Assembly (NCBI RefSeq): GCF_027744825.2
Contig: NC_071334.1
Location: 38,479,437-38,543,436 of the forward strand
Direction of reading: 5' to 3'
Origin: Synchiropus splendidus
Lineage: Eukaryota > Chordata > Actinopteri > Syngnathiformes > Callionymidae
DNA length: 64,000 bases
Position 1 is the first letter of the stretch; every line of letters starts with the position of its first letter. Under the pieces are notes generated by a model. That model saw nothing but the letters and a program-made list of their open reading frames with translations, was not told the origin of the DNA and did not search any database. Made by a program: the position numbers and the translations under genes. This document shows positions 1-6,444 of this stretch, piece by piece.

Positions 1-100
1 CCCGTCGGCGGCGTCTTCCCCGGCGTCTTCCTCCGGTGGCGTGAGACCAACCTTCGTCACGGTCCTCATAATAAAGGTCGTATTCCAAATAATCGTCCAT
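1..100 (-). CDS. Partial reading frame at window edge, unknown product
   Basis: On the minus strand an ATG at 100-98 opens a frame that runs to the window edge (33 codons). The frame is also open upstream of this ATG, back to a TAA near position 215. The visible peptide starts with an acidic and tyrosine-rich stretch (MDDYLEYDLYYEDRDE) and ends in a nearly pure Arg/Gly run. It lies about 165 nt downstream of the hammerhead-like motif on the same strand, where the first ORF of a PLE unit could begin. I do not recognise the protein. The Arg-rich end may be low-complexity chance coding, and the rest is outside the window. Confidence 0.25.
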   Translation of the reverse strand, partial: MDDYLEYDLYYEDRDEGWSHATGGRRRGRRRRR

Positions 101-262
101 GCTGCCGTCTGTAATCTTGACTCCCTTAAAAACTCCTGAAAAGATCCTTTTAGTTAAGAAAGTCGTCCGAGTGAATAAATCCAACCGGGTTTTCAAAATT
201 GAAGATCTTTAATACAGGTAATCCAAGGTGAGAAAAAAATCACAGGCAAAAGAAAACTGCAA

Positions 263-304
263 AATTGCGACGTTTCGGTTATCCGTAACCTTCATCAGGC
301 AACT
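263..304 (-). ncRNA. Hammerhead-ribozyme-like motif
   Basis: Read on the minus strand the segment holds CTGATGA (298-292), then a GGTTA/TAACC hairpin with loop CGGA, then GAAA followed by CGTC (to 269). These are the conserved core pieces of a hammerhead ribozyme in the right order: CUGAUGA, stem II, GAAA, then a UH cleavage site. The flanks AGTTGC and GCAATT can pair over six positions, one of them G-U, as a stem I. ACGT after GAA is palindromic and could form a short stem III between two copies. Hammerheads with very short stem III are known from PLEs. Cleavage is inferred, and the motif could also be a relic. Confidence 0.5.
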
Positions 305-350
305 AACGGTCCTCTTAGGAGAGTTGAGAGGAGCGTAATGGCACTAACGG
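302..350. repeat. Short direct repeat flanking a hairpin
   Basis: ACTAACGGT occurs at 302-310 and again at about 342-350. Between them TCCTCT (310-315) pairs with AGAGGA (327-332). The block sits beside the hammerhead-like core and may be part of its stem I region or of the structured 3' end of an element. It adjoins the point near 366 where similarity to the other PLE copy stops, so it may belong to a different element unit. Confidence 0.4.
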
Positions 351-365
351 TTCTGTCAAAATTAT

Positions 366-978
366 CCAATTGTATTGTTGTTGGGTATTGTGAAAATTGG
401 TTTTGATTTGGTGTAAGACGGATGCGTTTTGAACGGAGAAGGTGGAGATCAAGGGGATTATGGAGGTTGGTTTGTTTTGTGTTTGTTGCGGGGGGGTGGG
501 TGATGTTATTGAGGTGGTGGTGGGATCCACGGGACCCACCTGGGAGCCAGAGGGCGTGGATGAGTGAGGGGGAGAGAGGGCCGCTAAGGTGCTGTTTTTA
601 ATGGACCGGAGGTATCGTTTACTGTAGTGTCTTTGGGTTTGGAGTGAGTGAAAGAGTGTCTTTATTGCCTGGTTTCTGTCGGTGGTGGTGGAATATATTC
701 TATGGAAACGGATGATTTGTGATTTGATGATGCCCTTAAATGTGTGTGTGATAGCTGGATTTGTGGAGGAGAGAGTGGGTGTCTGTGTTCTTGAAGTAGA
801 CTTTGGTGAGAGGTCGTTTTACAGGACTGGAGTGGTTGTTGTTGAAAAAAACTGTTGTATCTAGAAAATCTATTTGTTTTTGGTCAATGGTGTATTTTAT
901 TTTTATGGACGGGTGGTGGTTGTTTAAGGTGTTAATGAAATCGTGAAAGAGGGGTAGGGTGTGAGCCCAGGCCCTTGT
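366..978 (-). pseudogene. PLE RT thumb and linker remnant
   Basis: The minus-strand translation matches the plus-strand copy from about 6566 to 7170. It includes a thumb region with FLDTTVFF and LTKVYFK, the stretch IIKSQIIRFHRI, and a linker with SSTPSGSQVGP. The piece follows an internal deletion whose junction is near 978. It is broken again by a frameshift near 735, where the copies read SSYHTHI-stop and SYHPKHIF. After that the frame is open to a stop at 315, although similarity to the other copy ends near 366. The GIY-YIG domain is absent. This is a dead fragment. Confidence 0.75.
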
Positions 979-1465
979 CTGTTTGCCTCCAGGAGATATT
1001 GCTGCCTGTCCATGATTATGATTTTAGAGCCTTTGTCTGCAGGTTTGATTATGATGTTGTTATGGTGGATGAGTTGGTGGAGGGATTTCCTTTGTTCCGG
1101 GGTTAAGTTATCTGGTTGGGGAGTTGGGGTAGGTTTATGTTTATTTAAGGAATTTAGGTCTCTCTTAATTAACTGAAGAATATTTGTGTTTATTTGTGAG
1201 GAGTTGGGTGTCCAGGTGGAGGGATAGGTGAGGGTGGTTTTAGTAGTTGATTTGTTTTTGAAATAGTCCTGTAGTTTGAGTCGTCTGTGATAGTTGAGTA
1301 TATCCCTTTCAAGTTCCCCCCTGTCGAGGGTTGTGGGTGTGGGGATGAAGGTGAGGCCTTTTTCGAGAAGTTGACGTTGTGCTGGGGTGGGTGTGAATAA
1401 GGTGGAGAGGTTGAGTACGGTGTTGTCTGAGTAGAAGTCCGGTAGTTGTTGGCTGGGGAAAGGGT

Positions 1466-1993
1466 GGTTGGGGTTAGGGTTAGGGTTGGGGTTGGGGTTA
1501 GGGTTAGGGTTGGGGTTGGGGTTGGGGTTAGGGTTGGGGTTAGGGTTGAGAGGGTTAGGGTTAGGGTTAGGGTTGAGTGGGTTAGGGTTGGGGTTGGGGT
1601 TGGGGTTAGGGTTAGGGTTAGGGTTGGGGTTAGGGTTAGGGTTAGGGTTGAGTGGGTTAGGGTTAGGGTTAGGGTTGAGTGGGTTAGGGTTGGGGTTGGG
1701 GTTGGGGTTAGGGTTAGGGTTAGGGTTGAGTGGGTTAGGGTTAGGGTTAGGGTTAGGGTTGGGGTTAGGGTTGAGTGGGTTAGGGTTAGGGTTGGGGTTA
1801 GGGTTAGGGTTGAGTGGGTTAGGGTTAGGGTTAGGGTTAGGGTTAGGGTTGGGGTTGAGTGGGTTAGGGTTGGGGTTGGGGTTGGGGTTGGGGTTGGGGT
1901 TGGGGTTAGGGTTAGGGTTGAGTGGGTTAGGGTTAGGGTTAGGGTTAGGGTTGGGGTTAGGGTTGAGGTTGGGGTTGGGGTTAGGGTTGGGGT
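1466..1993. repeat. Telomere-like tract inside element copy L
   Basis: The plus strand is a run of GGGTTA mixed with GGGTTG hexamers, interrupted at intervals by a 9-nt variant that contains TTGAGTGGG. The same variant occurs in the tract of the plus-strand copy (near 5186, 5278 and 5317), so the tract descends with the element and is not a fresh telomere addition. No indel breaks the triplet phase over about 530 nt. Read on the element's sense strand, CCTAAC and CCCAAC both encode Pro-Asn. The G-rich strand has strong quadruplex potential. Confidence 0.85.
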
Positions 1994-2041
1994 CAGGTCC
2001 AGGGTGTGGGTTGGTTAAAGTGTTGATGAGGTTATCTTTAG

Positions 2042-2581
2042 TTATGTGGATACATTTAAATGTGTCAGCCAGTGGTGAAATATGGTGGTTGCTGTGAGTG
2101 TTGTCCAGTGTATATTGTCAGATAGTGTGTGGAATAGATGTGATGGGATGCTGGGGATGTGTGGGAGGTGGTTTCTAATGTAATTATTGAGTGTGGTGAG
2201 GTTGTGTTTTTGTATTTCCGTCAGGTGTGGGGAGAAATTGATAAGGGGGATATATATGTCAGTGTTGGGGAAGGTGGACTGAGCCAGTCGAAACAGTGTT
2301 CTCAGTTGTTTTATTGTTGTTTTTTTAACGTCTGTGTCTCTATTGTTTATGCCTATTGAAATTATTAGAATTTTGGTGTGTGGGCAGGTTGGGCTTTTTT
2401 CGACTGTTTTGATAAGGTGGTAAATTTTGGCTCCGGGGAATGAATCTACTTGTATGTTGGGTTGAGTGTAGGGGGGGATGCGTTCCAGGTTGGAGTCGCC
2501 TATGATGACTATTGGTAGGTGTGTAGTGATGTGCCAGTCTTGGAGTTTCCGGGAGGGTTGTACTCTGTGGGAGGTGACCAT
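2042..2581 (-). CDS. ORF1 C-terminal SGNH/GDSL-type esterase domain
   Basis: The frame encodes an SGNH hydrolase fold of about 155 residues. Counting from the Met at 2581, block I is IIGDSN (nucleophile Ser30), block II has the conserved Gly in SFPGA (Gly50), block III is IGINN (77-80), and block V is DNIHW with Asp155 and His158. All four catalytic and oxyanion positions are present, so the domain could be active. Esterase domains of this type are known in ORF1 proteins of CR1/L2-type LINEs, for example in zebrafish, where a lipid or membrane role has been proposed. The Met at 2581 is probably not the true start, because the Pro-rich frame upstream joins here after a one-base shift at C-runs. 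ORF2 overlaps its end. Confidence 0.75.
   Translation of the reverse strand: MVTSHRVQPSRKLQDWHITTHLPIVIIGDSNLERIPPYTQPNIQVDSFPGAKIYHLIKTVEKSPTCPHTKILIISIGINNRDTDVKKTTIKQLRTLFRLAQSTFPNTDIYIPLINFSPHLTEIQKHNLTTLNNYIRNHLPHIPSIPSHLFHTLSDNIHWTTLTATTIFHHWLTHLNVST
2054..2060 (-). promoter_or_regulatory. Candidate -1 frameshift slippery heptamer
   Basis: In the ORF1 reading frame the sequence is T TTA AAT, which fits the X XXY YYZ pattern of -1 programmed frameshift sites. It lies three codons before the ORF1 stop (TAA at 2044-2042). A -1 slip here enters exactly the frame that continues through the telomere-like tract into the RT. No strong downstream stem or pseudoknot is evident in the C-rich sequence that follows, so function is uncertain and chance cannot be excluded. 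Confidence 0.4.
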
Positions 2582-3962
2582 GTGGTAAGGGGGGGAATGA
2601 TGACGGGGGGGGTGGAGTTGATGGCTGGTTGTGTGAGACGGGGGTGATGGTGCTACGGTGTGGGCTGGCGTGGGGCGGCCGGGCCGGGCCGGGGAAAGCC
2701 TGTGATGTGGAAGCTTCAGAAAGGGTTTTTTCAGTCAAATTGACTTTAAATTGCCCTGTCATCATGCTGTTTTTGGCTTCCACCAGGCTCTCTGTTGGTC
2801 GTTTCTCAGTCACGGAAGTTGTTTGTGGCCGCCCCAAGCCAGGTTGAGCTGCTGGAGGATCTGGGGAGGAGGAAGGAGGACCATTATTTGTTGTGAGTCT
2901 GGTGGTAGGTTGAGGAGTAGGTATGCAGTGGAGTGGTTCGGGAGTTGGTGGTGTTGTGTCCGGGTCAGTCGAGTCCTGTTCTAAGTGAAAGTTAATGTTG
3001 AACAAGTCCGGGTCAATTTCAACTGGAGCGGGTCGAGGTGGTGGTGTGGGGCTACTGAAGAGGTCTACGAGGACCTGTAGTACATTTTGGTTGGGGGAGG
3101 TCTGGGTCATGGCCTGGAGGGGGTTTGGAGAAGGTGGTGGGGGTGAGAGTAGGAGCAGGTGGTGGTTTCCGGGTTCTGGGCTGCTTGGGAGGTTGGTTTC
3201 TTGTGTGGGGGTTGTTTGTGTGGCCATGGTCTTGGCTGGGGAAGTGGTCTGGGTGGAGGTGGAGATTAGTAGTTGAGGATTGAGGGTGATGTTATGTTGG
3301 TTTGTGGAGACTGTCGGGGTTTGAGGGGGTGTCTGGGTTGACTTAGAGGGGGGACGGCACGTGTTGGTGGTCCTAGGGTTTTGATGTCTGGGGGTAGAGG
3401 GTGTATTGCGGCTGGTGCTTGGAGGAGGGGTCTTGCTTCTTGGGGGTGCTGTGGTCCGTAATGGGGTGGTGTTGGTTGTTATGGGTGGGACACCAGGGGG
3501 CTCAGGAAGGGAGGGGAAGGGTGGTGATGCTGGGTCGGAGGTGGTGGTTTGGTCATTGGTGGTTCTGCGTGGTGGAGGTGTGGGCTTGGTGGCTTGGTGG
3601 CGTATCTGGCTTCTCTGCGGTAGTGGGGTTGGATTGTTGGTGGAGGGGGAGGTGTTAGTCGGTGGTCTGCACTCTGGTGGTTCCTGTTGGTCGGTCTTGA
3701 GGATGTTGTTCATAGCAGTGATGGTGGAGGGTCGTAGTTTGTTGCCGTAGTGTTTTTGGATCCAGCGGGTAGCTATTTCAAGGGCGGTTTTATTAAAGGG
3801 GGTGTGGGATAATTGGTCAATGGTGGAGTTATGGTGTTGTTGGAGGATAATGAGGTTGTCTTTGAGCCATTTTTCTGTGGTGAGTTTTATTGTGTTATGG
3901 GTGTATTCAGTTGGTGCTGAGGGTTTAATGAATTCTGTGAGTTTGTCTGCCTGTTTCTTCAT
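2340..3962 (-). CDS. ORF1 middle region, Pro/Thr-rich
   Basis: This is the longest open frame of the element (540 codons). The genuine part probably spans 4097 to about 2600. The frame is open upstream of the ATG at 3962, and that upstream part looks coding (for example RRIAKIYYKLFQAIHHK). After about 2600 the true product most likely moves into the esterase frame, and the last 80 or so codons to 2340 are out of frame. Residues 1-90 are fairly hydrophilic and probably helical. Residues 90-450 are dominated by Pro, Thr, Ser and Gln and are probably disordered. No known domain is recognised here. By position it resembles the variable N-terminal part of an ORF1 protein that could bind RNA or assemble particles. 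Confidence 0.55.
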   Translation of the reverse strand: MKKQADKLTEFIKPSAPTEYTHNTIKLTTEKWLKDNLIILQQHHNSTIDQLSHTPFNKTALEIATRWIQKHYGNKLRPSTITAMNNILKTDQQEPPECRPPTNTSPSTNNPTPLPQRSQIRHQATKPTPPPRRTTNDQTTTSDPASPPFPSLPEPPGVPPITTNTTPLRTTAPPRSKTPPPSTSRNTPSTPRHQNPRTTNTCRPPSKSTQTPPQTPTVSTNQHNITLNPQLLISTSTQTTSPAKTMATQTTPTQETNLPSSPEPGNHHLLLLSPPPPSPNPLQAMTQTSPNQNVLQVLVDLFSSPTPPPRPAPVEIDPDLFNINFHLEQDSTDPDTTPPTPEPLHCIPTPQPTTRLTTNNGPPSSSPDPPAAQPGLGRPQTTSVTEKRPTESLVEAKNSMMTGQFKVNLTEKTLSEASTSQAFPGPARPPHASPHRSTITPVSHNQPSTPPPPSSFPPLPHGHLPQSTTLPETPRLAHHYTPTNSHHRRLQPGTHPPLHSTQHTSRFIPRSQNLPPYQNSRKKPNLPTHQNSNNFNRHKQ

Positions 3963-4078
3963 ACCAGGGGGTGGGGAGTTGTGGGTTATTGCATCGTCTA
4001 TGGTGTTCTTATGGTGTATGGCTTGGAATAATTTGTAATATATTTTGGCTATGCGTCTGGTTTCTGGGTCTGGGGGTC

Positions 4079-4369
4079 CTAATGGGAGGTGTATAGGTTG
4101 TCATTGTGTGTTTTGAGGTGTCTGGGGTCGGCTTGATTGGCGGAGAAGAGGAGGGGGACGAAGAGGGAGGTGGAGTAGAGGTTGTGGGAGTCTGTCAGGG
4201 GGTTGTGGGGGGTGGGTGTTTGGAGGTCTCTGGGGTCGGCTTGGGTGGCGGAGAAGAGGAGGGGGGCGAAGAGGAAGGTGGAGTAGTGGTTGAGGGAGTC
4301 TGTCAAGGGGTTGTGGGGGGTGCTGCGCAAACCTAAGAGTGGCTGGCCACATGTCCACCGCCCGCTCAA
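4079..4369 (-). CDS. ORF1 N-terminal part with two 36-residue repeats
   Basis: The frame begins with an ATG at 4369 and encodes two tandem copies of a 36-residue unit that starts TPHNPLTDS and runs through a hydrophobic LFAPLLFSA-type segment to QADPR. It stops at 4079. A one-base shift close to the stop joins it to the open frame leading into the Pro/Thr-rich part, which supports one longer original ORF1. The repeat length is an exact multiple of three, and the two units differ by substitutions only. The hydrophobic segments could be amphipathic or membrane-seeking. I do not recognise the family. Confidence 0.45.
   Translation of the reverse strand: MSGRWTCGQPLLGLRSTPHNPLTDSLNHYSTFLFAPLLFSATQADPRDLQTPTPHNPLTDSHNLYSTSLFVPLLFSANQADPRHLKTHNDNLYTSH
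4115..4330 (-). repeat. Two 108-bp tandem repeats in ORF1
   Basis: GAGGTGTCTGGGGTCGG at 4115 recurs as GAGGTCTCTGGGGTCGG at 4223, and the similarity continues for the full 108 bp. The unit equals 36 codons, so the duplication kept the reading frame. It encodes the repeated N-terminal segment of ORF1. Confidence 0.85.
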
Positions 4370-4715
4370 CCTTAAAATTGCTTAAAAACAGAAGTCACAC
4401 TGTAAAAGTTGGAGGAGGGCCCTTACCTTGCAGGCAGCAGTAGGAGGAGGTCCTCACAATGCTGGTAGGTGTTGCGGTTGTGTTCCCCCGTGGAAGGCCT
4501 CCAGGTGTATGTGCAGCCTGATTGGTGTGGGTGCAGCTTAGCTGAATTGGCTTGCTGCCCCAGTCACGGTCTGCAAGAAGCTTGGAAACTCGACAGAGGC
4601 CTGGCCTGGGCCGGCGTGTTAGTCTCTCCAGGGGAAGGCCCGTGGCTGTGGTCCCGACGAGGGCCCTCCTCAGTTGGTAAAACTCCGTTTAAAAGCAATA
4701 AAACCCTGTATTATT
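4370..4715 (-). other. Element leader / possible 5' UTR with splice-donor-like site
   Basis: These 346 bases separate the RT fragment on the right from the ORF1 ATG at 4369. The composition is more balanced and GC-richer than the rest of the element. Read on the minus strand, CTGCAAG|GTAAGG with the GT at 4426-4425 is a near-perfect vertebrate splice donor, so the leader may contain an intron. A matching acceptor was not identified with confidence. No convincing ORF is present. Promoter activity is plausible by position only. Confidence 0.4.
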
Positions 4716-5058
4716 TCCTTTGTTCCGGGGTTAAGTTATCTGGTTGGGGAGTTGGGGTAGGTTTATGTTTATTTAAGTAATTTAAGTCTCTGATAATTAA
4801 TTGTAGAATATTTGTGTTTATTTGTGAGGAGTTGGGTGTCCAGGTGGAGGGATAGGTGAGGGTAGTTTTAGTAGTTGATTTGTTTTTGAAATAGTCCTGT
4901 AGTTTAAGTCGTCTGTGATAGTTGAGTATATCCCTTTCAAGTTCCCCCCTGTCGAGGGTTGTGGGTGTGGGGATGAAGGTGAGGCCTTTTTCAAGAAGTT
5001 GACATTGTGCTGGGGTGGGTGTGAATAAGGTGGAGAGGTTGAGTACGGTGTTGTCTGA
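4716..5058 (-). pseudogene. Third copy of the PLE RT N-terminal region
   Basis: The segment closely repeats 1087-1427 in the same orientation and is the inverse of about 5402-5745. It runs from CAGACAACACCGTACTC (5058 side) to the GGAACAAAGGAAAT stretch near 4716, where it is cut off just before RT1. The frame is open here (for example RDLNYLNKHK). It lies directly upstream of the leader of copy L, which resembles the partially duplicated tandem arrangements common in PLEs. Confidence 0.75.
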
Positions 5059-5106
5059 GAACCTAACCTAACCTAACCTAACCGATCTAACCTAACCTAA
5101 CCTAAC
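5059..5106. repeat. Pentameric CCTAA repeats at the head-to-head junction
   Basis: About nine CCTAA units, interrupted once by GATCT, sit between the minus-strand RT fragment and the hexameric tract. The pentamer matches the arthropod-type telomere unit (TTAGG on the other strand), but the long tract at 7916-8160 is hexameric. The block marks the point where element orientation flips. Confidence 0.7.
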
Positions 5107-5390
5107 CTCTAACCCTAACCCTAACCCTAACCCTAACCCCAACCCTAACCCTAACCCTAACCCCAACCCTAACCCTAACCCTAACCCACTCAACCCTAAC
5201 CCCAACCCCAACCCTAACCCCAACCCTAACCCCAACCCTAACCCCAACCCTAACCCCAACCCTAACCCCAACCCTAACCCACTCAACCCTAACCCTAACC
5301 CCAACCCTTACCCTAACCCACTCAACCCTAACCCTAACCCTAACCCCAACCCTAACCATAACCCCAACCACCCTTTCCCCAGCCAACAAC
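5107..5390. repeat. Telomere-like tract inside element copy R
   Basis: CCCTAA and CCCCAA hexamers run to the start of the RT N-terminus, with the in-frame CCCACTCAA variant also seen in copy L. On the plus strand the frame that enters the RT (codons starting at 5399 and in phase) reads (Pro-Asn)n through the tract with single substitutions such as Tyr and His. No phase break is seen from 5102 to 5389. This copy is truncated within the tract and has no ORF1 upstream. Confidence 0.85.
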
Positions 5391-5820
5391 CACCGGACTT
5401 CTACTCAGACAACACCATACTCAACCTCTCCACCTTATTCACACCCACCCCAGCACAACGTCAACTTCTCGAAAAAGGCCTCACCTTCATCCCCACACCC
5501 ACAACCCTCGACAGGGGGGAACTTGAAAGGGATATACTCAACTATCACAGACGACTCAAACTACAAGACTATTTCAAAAACAAATCAACTACTAAAACTA
5601 CCCTCACCTATCCCTCCACCTGGACACCCAACTCCTCACAAATAAACACAAATATTCTTCAATTAATTAACAGAGACCTAATTCCTTAAATAAACATAAA
5701 CCTACCCCAACTCCCCAACCAGATAACTTAACCCCGGAACAAAGGAAAGCCCTCCACCAACTCATCCACCAAAACAACATCATAATCAAACCCGCAGACA
5801 AAGGCTCTAAAATCATAATC

Positions 5821-6417
5821 ATGGACAGGCAGCAATATCTCCTGGAGGCAAACAGACAACTATCCAACCTAAAATACTACCAACCCATCCCTGAAACAAT
5901 CCAGCCCCAAACACAAACAGAAATCCGACAGATCATCCAATCCCTCTGTGAAAATAAATACATCACCGGTAAACAACGCGACTTCCTCTTCGGCCCGGAC
6001 ACCCCCAGACAACGACACTTTTACCTCCTCCCTAAAATACACAAAGACCCTCAGACCTGGACTGTTCCCTTTCAAGTTCCCCCAGGAAGACCCATCATCT
6101 CAGACTGCTCCAGTGCCACATACAACCTCTCTCTGTACATTGAACAATTTCTCGGTCCACTTTCCACCAAACACCCCAGCTATATTAAAGACACCTACCA
6201 CTTCATAGAACTCATCCAGTCCCAAATACTTCCGTCCTCCGCCTACCTATTCACCATCGACATTGACAGTTTATGTACCAACATCAACACGAACCACGGA
6301 CTCCAGACTCTCAGGACTTGTTTTGACCGCTTCCCTGACCCCTCCCGCCCTGACAGAGAACTCCTCCAACTCATCGAAATATGCCTCTCCAATAATGACT
6401 TTTCCTTCAATAATTAA
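5821..6417 (+). CDS. PLE reverse transcriptase, fingers and palm part
   Basis: This is the open segment between the RT1 Met and the premature stop. Motifs in order are RT2 around FYLLPKIHK, RT3 with GRPIISDCSS followed by YNLSLYIEQFL, and motif A with FTIDIDSLCTNI, whose catalytic Asp is present; a Tyr is more usual where Cys stands. LPKIHK is a hallmark of PLE reverse transcriptases. The open frame actually starts earlier (about 5692, through IIIKPADKG), so the Met at 5821 is not a true start. The TAA at 6415-6417 falls just before YLQIHGTAMG, inside the palm. Confidence 0.85.
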   Translation: MDRQQYLLEANRQLSNLKYYQPIPETIQPQTQTEIRQIIQSLCENKYITGKQRDFLFGPDTPRQRHFYLLPKIHKDPQTWTVPFQVPPGRPIISDCSSATYNLSLYIEQFLGPLSTKHPSYIKDTYHFIELIQSQILPSSAYLFTIDIDSLCTNINTNHGLQTLRTCFDRFPDPSRPDRELLQLIEICLSNNDFSFNN

Positions 6418-6444
6418 CAGTACCTGCAGATCCACGGGACCGCC

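Larger units (their letters stand above)
924..2117 (-). pseudogene. ORF2 5' part: (Pro-Asn)n linker plus RT N-terminus
   Basis: An open frame of 397 codons runs from just after a TGA (2120-2118) to a TAA (926-924) and has no ATG before the tract. It begins within the end of ORF1 in the -1 frame, so it could be reached by frameshifting or by reinitiation. It then crosses the telomere-like tract as (Pro-Asn)n with occasional Pro-Leu-Asn, and continues into the RT N-terminal region: [20 protein letters not shown], later [12 protein letters not shown], then RT1 with [15 protein letters not shown]. It leaves homology at the deletion junction near 978, after LLEANRQ, and ends about 18 codons later. 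This copy is intact where the plus-strand copy has a frameshift near 5687. Confidence 0.7.
315..4715 (-). mobile_element. Penelope-like element copy L, damaged
   Basis: This minus-strand unit reads leader (4715-4370), ORF1 with an SGNH domain (4369-2042), overlapping ORF2 (from 2117), telomere-like tract (1993-1466), RT N-terminus (1446-979), then RT thumb and linker (978-366). Compared with the plus-strand copy it lacks the RT core (equivalent to about 5861-6565) and everything after the linker, including GIY-YIG. ORF1, the tract and the RT are joined in one orientation with an ORF1/ORF2 overlap, which supports a single element, but only this copy shows the ORF1-to-tract link. Exact ends are uncertain. 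The 3' side past 366 may be other sequence. Confidence 0.7.

Noticed and set aside
1446..2097. Plus-strand open frames of Arg-Val and Gly-Leu dipeptide repeats
   Set aside because: They are the antisense reading of the telomere-like tract, which the element uses on the other strand. Hexamer repeats without a stop are open in any such frame.
2629..4038. Several plus-strand open frames of 70-114 codons
   Set aside because: They lie opposite ORF1, are rich in Gly/Trp/Val as expected for the antisense of a Pro/Thr-rich gene, and contain no domain.
4469..4780. Plus-strand open frame across leader and RT fragment
   Set aside because: It spans the junction of two antisense element pieces, so it is a chance frame.
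5059..5106. Arthropod host suggested by TTAGG-type pentamers
   Set aside because: Only about nine units are present, while the 245-bp genomic tract at 7916-8160 is TTAGGG type.
5092..5389. Minus-strand dipeptide-repeat frames in the second tract
   Set aside because: Same cause: antisense of the (Pro-Asn) coding tract of copy R.
5948..6208. Alternative plus-strand frame inside the RT region
   Set aside because: It is a shadow of the RT frame, which carries all recognisable motifs.
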